DNA of 64,000 bases from NCBI GenBank assembly GCA_037013495.1, contig CM072801.1:86041816-86105815 (forward strand). The letters are read 5' to 3'. Both the position numbers and the translations under genes were made by a program. The number at the start of each line of letters is the position of its first letter. Position 1 is the stretch's first letter. This DNA is from Hippophae tibetana. Taxonomy: Eukaryota; Streptophyta; Magnoliopsida; Rosales; Elaeagnaceae. This document shows positions 1 through 9,509 of the stretch, piece by piece. The notes beneath the pieces were generated by a model, which ran no database searches, was not told the origin of the DNA, and saw only the letters and a program-made list of their open reading frames with translations.

Positions 1-588
1 TTTGATGGTTTTCTCCTTTCTGAAGTCACAAATTCCAAAAAAAGAAAGAAATTGTGTCCTTAAAGACTTGTCTTTTATTATCATTCTGTTGACATTGTTT
101 TCCACTTTGTATTTCATATCTTAGTTTTCTTTGAAATCTCGGTATCTTTTACTTTTCTTTCTTTTATGTGTTCAACCTTCTTTCTTCTTGAGAAAAACCA
201 AAGAGCTAATACTGTTCACAGTGTAAAAACAAAAGGAAGGTGTTAATTGGGGTTGTAACGTAAAATTGTTATAACTTTTAATTTGTGTATAATAATGACT
301 ACTATAATATATCAAATATGAAGCTCGTTTCGTAACCTGAAAACGCACCGTAGCAATAGTATATTTCCTTGGTTTTTGTCAACCCAAATTTCATGGTTCA
401 TACAACCTAATGATGTCTTAAAATTTGGTCGCACCTTATTTCGTTGTAATCTGTTCTTGCACTTTAGGATTCCATTTTGTTCATCTTAGCCATATTCTTA
501 GTAATTCATTCTTTGTTATTCCCTTCATTTCCAGGGTTGTAAGATTTTTCGCAAAATGGATTCACATCGATTGGATTCATAGCCTTGT
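1..588 (+). repeat. Left-edge partial monomer
   Basis: The window opens inside a monomer, about 68 bp past the phase marker, at the TTTGATGGTTTTCTCC segment. The phase fits a start at -67, exactly 656 bp before 589. It is a type-B unit of the 1312-bp dimer: it has the TTTCTGAAG and ATTATCATTCTG variants seen in the monomers at 1245 and 2557. The dimer block therefore starts before the window. No gene is seen. Confidence 0.95.
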
Positions 589-690
589 TTGCTGAAAATA
601 GTGTATCTATCTTCAATTATCTATTTTTTGAATTTTAGATTTAAAAAAATTAGTCCTTTGATGGTTTTCTTCTTTCTTAAGTCACAAATT

Positions 691-708
691 CCAAAAAAAG
701 AAAGAAAT
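691..708 (+). repeat. A-rich purine tract (reference copy), length-variable in array
   Basis: The tract follows ATTCC and reads A7-G-A3-G-A3 in most left-side monomers. It is the most length-variable site of the monomer. Other states include A9-G-A3-G-A3 (about 28878), a longer A run followed by GAAA (about 49145 and 52412), pure A runs without G (about 37378, 43915, 47838, 57000, 63534), A7-TGA-type (about 21675) and A-T-A mixtures (about 36070 and 60918). Replication slippage is the likely cause. The changes frameshift any reading frame crossing the site, which argues against coding. Confidence 0.9.
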
Positions 709-780
709 TGTGTCCTTAAAGACTTGTCTTTTTTTCCCATTTTGTTTACATTGTTTTCCACTTTGTATTTCATATCTTAG

Positions 781-845
781 TTTTCTTTAAAATCTCGTTA
801 TCTTTTACTTTTCTTTGTTTTATGTGTTCAACCTTCTTTCTTCTT
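781..845 (+). other. Pyrimidine-rich stretch (reference copy)
   Basis: Here the plus strand is mostly T and C, including TTTTACTTTTCTTTG and CCTTCTTTCTTCTTGAG. It recurs in every monomer with small changes at its end: CTTGAG, CTTAAG, CTACTTGAG, CTTACG or CTAGAG. These end states are useful markers of monomer subtype. In the CTTAAG subtype the sequence TTCTTAAGAA forms a 10-bp palindrome. I infer no function. Confidence 0.75.
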
Positions 846-908
846 GAGAAAAACTAGAGAGCTAATACAGTTCACAGTGTAAAAACAAAAAGAAGGTGTT
901 AATTATGG

Positions 909-930
909 TTATAACGTAAAATTGTTATAA
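909..930. repeat. Short inverted repeat TTATAAC / GTTATAA
   Basis: Arms TTATAAC (909-915) and GTTATAA (924-930) are exact reverse complements around the 8-base spacer GTAAAATT. The perfect form occurs where the left arm follows GG as GGTTATAAC (type-A dimer units). Units reading GGTTGTAAC have one mismatch in the left arm. It could form a small hairpin or bind a symmetric protein dimer, but in 70% AT DNA a 7-bp stem has modest significance. Confidence 0.7.
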
Positions 931-1039
931 GTTTTAATTTGTGCATCGTAATGACTACTATAATATATGAAATATGAAGCTCGTTTCGATGCCTAAAAAC
1001 GCACCGTAGCAATAGTATATTTCCTCGGTTTTTGTCAAC

Positions 1040-1084
1040 CCAAATTTCATGGTTCATACAACCTAATGATGTCTTAAAATTTGG
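1040..1084. repeat. Inverted repeat CCAAATTT / AAATTTGG
   Basis: Eight-base arms at 1040-1047 and 1077-1084 are exact reverse complements separated by 29 bases. Both arms are kept in most monomers, though the loop changes (for example TCATGG versus TAATGG just after the left arm). Occasional arm mutations occur, such as TTTGTTCG for TTTGGTCG near 59342. Function unknown. Confidence 0.65.
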
Positions 1085-1124
1085 TCGCACCTTATTTCGT
1101 TGTAATCTGTTCTTGCACTTTAGG
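1081..1124 (+). other. Most constant segment of the monomer (reference copy)
   Basis: The stretch beginning TTGGTCGCACC and ending GCACTTTAGG looks nearly unchanged in most of the 97 units, including the diverged ones. Many exceptions are single changes at its CpG or nearby: GGTCACACC (about 14209, 15509, 60650), GGTCATACC (35803), GGTGGCACC (13544) and TTGTTCGCACC (59342). Constancy may reflect constraint, for example a protein-binding site, or chance spread. It has no match to the mammalian CENP-B box pattern. Confidence 0.6.
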
Positions 1125-4100
1125 ATTCCATTTTGTTCATCTTAGCAATATTCTTAGTAATTCGATCTTTCTTATTCCTTTCAGTTCCAGGGTTGTAAGA
1201 TTTTTCGCAAAATGGATTCACGTCGGTTGGAATCATAGCCTTGTTTGCTGAAAAAAGTGTATATATCTTCAATTATCTATTTTTTGAATTTTAGATTTAA
1301 AAAAATTAGTCCTTTGATGGTTTTCTCCTTTCTGAAGTCAGAAATTCCAAAAAAAGAAAGAAATTGTGTCCTTAAAGACTTGTCTTTTATTATCATTCTG
1401 TTGACATTGTTTTCCACTTTGTATTTCATATCTTAGTTTTCTTTAAAATCTCGGTATCTTTTACTTTTCTTTCTTTTATGTGTTCAACCTTCTTTCTTCT
1501 TGAGAAAAACAAAAGAGCTAATACAGTTCACAGTGTAAAAACAAAAGGAAGGTGTTAATTGGGGTTGTAACGTAAAATTTTTATAACTTTTAATTTGTGT
1601 ATAATAATGACTACTATAATATATCAAATATGAAGCTCGTTTCGTAACCTGAAAACGCACCGTAGCAATAGTATATTTCCTTGGTTTTTGTCAACCCAAA
1701 TTTCATCGTTCATACAACCTAATGATGTCTTAAAATTTGGTCGCACCTTATTTCGTTGTAATCTGTTCTTGCACTTTAGGATTCCATTTTGTTCATCTTA
1801 GCCATATTCTTAGTAATTCAATCTTTCTTATTCCTTTCAGTTCCAGGGTTGTTAGATTTTTCGCAAAATGGATTCACATCGATTGGATTCATAGCCTTGT
1901 TTGCTGAAAATAGTGTATCTATCTTCAATTATCTATTTTTTGAATTTTAGATTTAAAAAAATTAGTCCTTTGATGGTTTTCTTCTTTCTTAAGTCACAAA
2001 TTCCAAAAAAAGAAAGAAATTGTGTCCTTAAAGACTTGTCTTTTATTCCCATTTTGTTTACATTGTTTTCCACTTTGTATTTCATATCTTAGTTTTCTTT
2101 AAAATCTCGTTATCTTTTACTTTTCTTTGTTCAATGTGTTCAACCTTCTTTCTTCTTGAGAAAAACTAGAGGGCTAATACAGTTCACAGTGTAAAAACAA
2201 AAAGAAGGTGTTAATTATGGTTATAACGTAAAATTGTTATAAGTTTTAATTTGTGCATCGTAATGACTACTATAATATATGAAATATGAAGCTCGTTTCG
2301 ATGCCTAAAAACGCACCGTAGCAATAGTATATTTCCTCGGTTTTTGTCAACCCAAATTTCATGGTTCATACAACCTAATGATGTCTTAAAATTTGGTCGC
2401 ACCTTATTTCGTTGTAATCTGTTCTTGCACTTTAGGATTCCATTTTGTTTATCTTAGCAATATTCTTAGTAATTCGATCTTTCTTATTCCTTTCAGTTCC
2501 AGGGTTGTTAGATTTTTCACAAAATGGATTCACCTCGGTTGGAATCATAGCCTTGTTTGCTGAAAAAAGTGTATATATCTTCAATTATCTATTTTTTGAA
2601 TTTTAGATTTAAAAAAATTAGTCCTTTGATGGTTTTCTCCTTTCTGAAGTCACAAATTCCAAAAAAAGAAAGAAATTGTGTCCTTAAAGACTTGTCTTTT
2701 ATTATCATTCTGTTGACATTGTTTTCCACTTTGTATTTCATATCTTAGTTTTCTTTGAAATCTCGGTATCTTTTACTTTTCTTTGTTTTATGTGTTCAAC
2801 CTTCTTTCTTCTTGAGAAAAACCAAAGAGCTAATACAGTTCACAGTGTAAAAACAAAAGGAAGGTGTTAATTGGGGTTGTAACGTAAAATTTTTATAACT
2901 TTTAATTTGTGTATAATAATGACTACTATAATATATCAAATATGAAGCTCGTTTCGTAACCTGAAAACGCACCGTAGCAATAGTATATTTCCTTGGTTTT
3001 TGTCAACCCAAATTTCATGGTTCATACAACCTAATGATGTCTTAAAATTTGGTCGCACCTTATTTCGTTGTAATCTGTTCTTGCACTTTAGGATTCCATT
3101 TTGTTCATCTTAGCCATATTCTTAGTAATTCAATCTTTGTTATTCCCTTCATTTCCAGGGTTGTAAGATTTTTCGCAAAATGGATTCACATCGATTGGAT
3201 TCATAGCCTTGTTTGCTGAAAATAGTGTATCTATCTTCAATTATCTATTTTTTGAATTTTAGATTTAAAAAAATTAGTCCTTTGATGGTTTTCTTCTTTC
3301 TTAAGTCACAAATTCCAAAAAAAGAAAGAAATTGTGTCCTTAAAGACTTGTCTTTTTTTCCCATTTTGTTTACATTGTTTTCCACTTTGTATTTCATATC
3401 TTAGTTTTCTTTAAAATCTCGTTATCTTTTACTTTTCTTTGTTTTATGTGTTCAACCTTCTTTCTTCTTGAGAAAAACTAGAGAGCTAATACAGTTCACA
3501 GTGTAAAAACAAAAAGAAGGTGTTAATTATGGTTATAACGTAAAATTGTTATAAGTTTTAATTTGTGCATCGTAATGACTACTATAATATATGAAATATG
3601 AAGCTCGTTTCGATGCCTAAAAACGCACCGTAGCAATAGTATATTTCCTCGGTTTTTGTCAACCCAAATTTCATGGTTCATACAACCTAATGATGTCTTA
3701 AAATTTGGTCGCACCTTATTTCGTTGTAATCTGTTCTTGCACTTTAGGATTCCATTTTGTTTATCTTAGCAATATTCTTAGTAATTCGATCTTTCTTATT
3801 CCTTTCAGTTCCAGGGTTGTTAGATTTTTCGCAAAATGGATTCACCTCGGTTGGAATCATAGCCTTGTTTGCTGAAAAAAGTGTATATATCTTCAATTAT
3901 CTATTTTTTGAATTTTAGATTTAAAAAAATTAGTCCTTTGATGGTTTTCTCCTTTCTGAAGTCACAAATTCCAAAAAAAGAAAGAAATTGTGTCCTTAAA
4001 GACTTGTCTTTTATTATCATTCTGTTGACATTGTTTTCCACTTTGTATTTCATATCTTAGTTTTCTTTGAAATCTCGGTATCTTTTACTTTTCTTTGTTT

Positions 4101-7100
4101 TATGTGTTCAACCTTCTTTCTTCTTGAGAAAAACCAAAGAGCTAATACAGTTCACAGTGTAAAAACAAAAGGAAGGTGTTAATTGGGGTTGTAACGTAAA
4201 ATTTTTATAACTTTTAATTTGTGTATAATAATGACTACTACAATATATCAAATATGAAGCTCGTTTCGTAACCTGAAAACGCACCGTAGCAATAGTATAT
4301 TTCCTTGGTTTTTGTCAACCCAAATTTCATGGTTCATACAACCTAATGATGTCTTAAAATTTGGTCGCACCTTATTTCGTTGTAATCTGTTCTTGCACTT
4401 TAGGATTCCATTTTGTTCATCTTAGCCATATTCTTAGTAATTCAATCTTTGTTATTCCCTTCATTTCCAGGGTTGTAAGATTTTTCGCAAAATGGATTCA
4501 CATCGGTTGGAATCATAGCCTTTTGTGTTGAAAATAGTGTATCTATCTTCAATTATCTATTTTTTGAATTTTAGATTTAAAAAAATTAGTCCTTTGATGG
4601 TTTTCTTCTTTCTTAAGTCACAAATTCCAAAAAAAGAAAGAAATTGTGTCCTTAAAGACTTGTCTTTTATTCCCATTTTGTTTACATTGTTTTCCACTTT
4701 GTATTTCATATCTTAGTTTTCTTTAAAATCTCGTTATCTTTTACTTTTCTTTGTTTTATGTGTTCAACCTTCTTTCTTCTTGAGAAAAACTAGAGAGCTA
4801 AAACAGTTCACAGTGTAAAAACAAAAAGAAGGTGTTAATTATGGTTATAACGTAAAATTGTTATAAGTTTTAATTTGTGCATCGTAATGACTACTATAAT
4901 ATATGAAATATGAAGCTCGTTTCGATGCCTAAAAACGCACCGTAGCAATAGTATATTTCCTCGGTTTTTGTCAACCCAAATTTCATGGTTCATACAACCT
5001 AATGATGTCTTAAAATTTGGTCGCACCTTATTTCGTTGTAATCTGTTCTTGCACTTTAGGATTCCATTTTGTTTATCTTAGCAATATTCTTAGTAATTCG
5101 ATCTTTCTTAATCCTTTCAGTTCCAGGGTTGTTAGATTTTTCGCAAAATGGATTCACCTCGGTTGGAATCATAGCCTTGTTTGCTGAAAAAAGTGTATAT
5201 ATCTTCAATTATCTATTTTTTGAATTTTAGATTTAAAAAAATTAGTCCTTTGATGGTTTTCTCCTTTCTGAAGTCACAAATTCCAAAAAAAGAAAGAAAT
5301 TGTGTCCTTAAAGACTTGTCTTTTATTATCATTCTGTTGACATTGTTTTCCACTTTGTATTTCATATCTTAGTTTTCTTTGAAATCTCGGTATCTTTTAC
5401 TTTTCTTTGTTTTATGTGTTCAACCTTCTTTCTTCTTGAGAAAAACCAAAGAGCTAATACAGTTCACAGTGTAAAAACAAAAGGAAGGTGTTAATTGGGG
5501 TTGTAACGTAAAATTTTTATAACTTTTAATTTGTGTATAATAATGACTACTATAATATATCAAATATGAAGCTCGTTTCGTAACCTGAAAACGCACCGTA
5601 GCAACAGTATATTTCCTTGGTTTTTGTCAACCCAAATTTCATGGTTCATACAACCTAATGATGTCTTAAAATTTGGTCGCACCTTATTTCGTTGTAATCT
5701 GTTCTTGCACTTTAGGATTCCATTTTGTTCATCTTAGCCATATTCTTAGTAATTCAATCTTTGTTATTCCCTTCATTTCCAGGGTTGTAAGATTTTTCGC
5801 AAAATGGATTCACATCGGTTGGAATCATAGCCTTTTGTGTTGAAAATAGTGTATCTATCTTCAATTATCTATTTTTTGAATTTTAGATTTAAAAAAATTA
5901 GTCCTTTGATGGTTTTCTTCTTTCTTAAGTCACAAATTCCAAAAAAAGAAAGAAATTGTGTCCTTAAAGACTTGTCTTTTATTCCCATTTTGTTTACATT
6001 GTTTTCCACTTTGTATTTCATATCTTAGTTTTCTTTAAAATCTCGTTATCTTTTACTTTTCTTTGTTTTATGTGTTCAACCTTCTTTCTTCTTGAGAAAA
6101 ACTAGAGAGCTAATACAGTTCACAGTGTAAAAACAAAAAGAAGGTGTTAATTATGGTTATAACGTAAAATTGTTATAAGTTTTAATTTGTGCATCGTAAT
6201 GACTACTATAATATATGAAATATGAAGCTCGTTTCGATGCCTAAAAACGCACCGTAGCAATAGTATATTTCCTCGGTTTTTGTCAACCCAAATTTCATGG
6301 TTCATACAACCTAATGATGTCTTAAAATTTGGTCGCACCTTATTTCGTTGTAATCTGTTCTTGCACTTTAGGATTCCATTTTGTTTATCTTAGCAATATT
6401 CTTAGTAATTCGATCTTTCTTAATCCTTTCAGTTCCAGGGTTGTTAGATTTTTCGCAAAATGGATTCACCTCGGTTGGAATCATAGCCTTGTTTGCTGAA
6501 AAAAGTGTATATATCTTCAATTATCTATTTTTTGAATTTTAGATTTAAAAAAATTAGTCCTTTGATGGTTTTCTCCTTTCTGAAGTCACAAATTCCAAAA
6601 AAAGAAAGAAATTGTGTCCTTAAAGACTTGTCTTTTATTATCATTCTGTTGACATTGTTTTCCACTTTGTATTTCATATCTTAGTTTTCTTTGAAATCTC
6701 GGTATCTTTTACTTTTCTTTGTTTTATGTGTTCAACCTTCTTTCTTCTTGAGAAAAACCAAAGAGCTAATACAGTTCACAGTATAAAAACAAAAGGAAGG
6801 TGTTAATTGGGGTTGTAACGTAAAATTTTTATAACTTTTAATTTGTGTATAATAATGACTACTATAATATATCAAATATGAAGCTCGTTTCGTAACCTGA
6901 AAACGCACCGTAGCAATAGTATATTTCCTTGGTTTTTGTCAACCCAAATTTCATGGTTCATACAACCTAATGATGTCTTAAAATTTGGTCGCACCTTATT
7001 TCGTTGTAATCTGTTCTTGCACTTTAGGATTCCATTTTGTTCATCTTAGCCATATTCTTAGTAATTCAATCTTTGTTATTCCCTTCATTTCCAGGGTTGT

Positions 7101-9509
7101 AAGATTTTTCGCAAAATGGATTCACATCGGTTGGAATCATAGCCTTTTGTGTTGAAAATAGTGTATCTATCTTCAATTATCTATTTTTTGAATTTTAGAT
7201 TTAAAAAAATTAGTCCTTTGATGGTTTTCTTCTTTCTTAAGTCACAAATTCCAAAAAAAGAAAGAAATTGTGTCCTTAAAGACTTGTCTTTTTTTCCCAT
7301 TTTGTTTACATTGTTTTCCACTTTGTATTTCATATCTTAGTTTTCTTTAAAATCTCGTTATCTTTTACTTTTCTTTGTTTTATGTGTTCAACCTTCTTTC
7401 TTCTTGAGAAAAACTAGAGAGCTAATACAGTTCACAGTGTAAAAACAAAAAGAAGGTGTTAATTATGGTTATAACGTAAAATTGTTATAAGTTTTAATTT
7501 GTGCATCGTAATGACTACTATAATATATGAAATATGAAGCTCGTTTCGATGCCTAAAAACGCACCGTAGCAATAGTATATTTCCTCGGTTTTTGTCAACC
7601 CAAATTTCATGGTTCATACAACCTAATGATGTCTTAAAATTTGGTCGCACCTTATTTCGTTGTAATCTGTTCTTGCACTTTAGGATTCCATTTTGTTTAT
7701 CTTAGCAATATTCTTAGTAATTCGATCTTTCTTAATCCTTTCAGTTCCAGGGTTGTTAGATTTTTCGCAAAATGGATTCACCTCGGTTGGAATCATAGCC
7801 TTGTTTGCTTAAAAAAGTGTATATATCTTCAATTATCTATTTTTTGAATTTTAGATTTAAAAAAATTAGTCCTTTGATGGTTTTCTCCTTTCTGAAGTCA
7901 CAAATTCCAAAAAAAGAAAGAAATTGTGTCCTTAAAGACTTGTCTTTTATTATCATTCTGTTGACATTGTTTTCCACTTTGTATTTCATATCTTAGTTTT
8001 CTTTGAAATCTCGGTATCTTTTACTTTTCTTTGTTTTATGTGTTCAACCTTCTTTCTTCTTGAGAAAAACCAAAGAGCTAATACAGTTCACAGTATAAAA
8101 ACAAAAGGAAGGTGTTAATTGGGGTTGTAACGTAAAATTTTTATAACTTTTAATTTGTGTATAATAATGACTACTATAATATATCAAATATGAAGCTCGT
8201 TTCGTAACCTGAAAACGCACCGTAGCAATAGTATATTTCCTTGGTTTTTGTCAACCCAAATTTCATGGTTCATACAACCTAATGATGTCTTAAAATTTGG
8301 TCGCACCTTATTTCGTTGTAATCTGTTCTTGCACTTTAGGATTCCATTTTGTTCATCTTAGCCATATTCTTAGTAATTCAATCTTTGTTATTCCCTTCAT
8401 TTCCAGGGTTGTAAGATTTTTCGCAAAATGGATTCACATCGGTTGGAATCATAGCCTTTTGTGTTGAAAATAGTGTATCTATCTTCAATTATCTATTTTT
8501 TGAATTTTAGATTTAAAAAAATTAGTCCTTTGATGGTTTTCTTCTTTCTTAAGTCACAAATTCCAAAAAAAGAAAGAAATTGTGTCCTTAAAGACTTGTC
8601 TTTTTTTCCCATTTTGTTTACATTGTTTTCCACTTTGTATTTCATATCTTAGTTTTCTTTAAAATCTCGTTATCTTTTACTTTTCTTTGTTTTATGTGTT
8701 CAACCTTCTTTCTTCTTGAGAAAAACTAGAGAGCTAATACAGTTCACAGTGTAAAAACAAAAAGAAGGTGTTAATTATGGTTATAACGTAAAATTGTTAT
8801 AAGTTTTAATTTGTGCATCGTAATGACTACTATAATATATGAAATATGAAGCTCGTTTCGATGCCTAAAAACGCACCGTAGCAATAGTATATTTCCTCGG
8901 TTTTTGTCAACCCAAATTTCATGGTTCATACAACCTAATGATGTCTTAAAATTTGGTCGCACCTTATTTCGTTGTAATCTGTTCTTGCACTTTAGGATTC
9001 CATTTTGTTTATCTTAGCAATATTCTTAGTAATTCGATCTTTCTTAATCCTTTCAGTTCCAGGGTTGTTAGATTTTTCGCAAAATGGATTCACCTCGGTT
9101 GGAATCATAGCCTTGTTTGCTTAAAAAAGTGTATATATCTTCAATTATCTATTTTTTGAATTTTAGATTTAAAAAAATTAGTCCTTTGATGGTTTTCTCC
9201 TTTCTGAAGTCACAAATTCCAAAAAAAGAAAGAAATTGTGTCCTTAAAGACTTGTCTTTTATTATCATTCTGTTGACATTGTTTTCCACTTTGTATTTCA
9301 TATCTTAGTTTTCTTTGAAATCTCGGTATCTTTTACTTTTCTTTGTTTTATGTGTTCAACCTTCTTTCTTCTTGAGAAAAACCAAAGAGCTAATACAGTT
9401 CACAGTGTAAAAACAAAAGGAAGGTGTTAATTGGGGTTGTAACGTAAAATTTTTATAACTTTTAATTTGTGTATAATAATGACTACTATAATATATCAAA
9501 TATGAAGCT

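Larger units (their letters stand above)
589..1244 (+). repeat. Reference monomer (656 bp) of the satellite
   Basis: This is the first complete unit and serves as a map for all others. Hand count gives 104 C and 92 G in 656 bases (29.9% GC) and 14 CpG. In order it holds: the TTGCTGAAAAT marker; an A-rich purine tract (691-708); a pyrimidine-rich stretch (about 781-845); a short perfect inverted repeat (909-930); an AT segment ACTACTATAATATAT; a GC-richer segment with several CpG (978-1014); a second inverted repeat (1040-1084); a block unusually constant across the array (1081-1124); and CAAAATGGATTCAC near the end. The first ~215 bp contain no CpG. I see no obvious internal sub-repeat. Phase is arbitrary; a true unit boundary cannot be defined in a closed tandem array. 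Confidence 0.93.

Noticed and set aside
635-650. Yeast-type ARS core (TTTTAGATTTA)
   Set aside because: It has a mismatch to the consensus and such near matches are frequent in 70% AT DNA; the host is not shown to be a yeast.
589-780. Recurrent ~63-residue hydrophobic plus-strand frame, seen in many monomers
   Set aside because: It begins at TTG rather than ATG, is low-complexity and rich in F, L, I, S and K as expected of T-rich DNA, varies mostly by amino-acid changes, and is frameshifted by A-run changes in many units. No domain is recognisable.
899-1090. Recurrent 63-residue reverse-strand frame
   Set aside because: It starts with GTG, overlaps repeat sequence also open on the other strand, and is broken in many units. 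It shows no sign of selection that I can see.
1081-1130. Telomere-like TTTAGG within CACTTTAGGATTCC
   Set aside because: Only one partial unit occurs per monomer, with no tandem TTTAGGG run, so it is not telomeric repeat.
589-1244. CENP-B box
   Set aside because: The TTCGATGC, TTCGTTG and TTCGCAAAATGG segments do not satisfy the TTCGnnnnAnnCGGG pattern.
1201-1244. Pol III B-box or tRNA-like element at CGGTTGGAATCATAGCC
   Set aside because: The match to GGTTCGANNCC is poor and no cloverleaf can be drawn around it.
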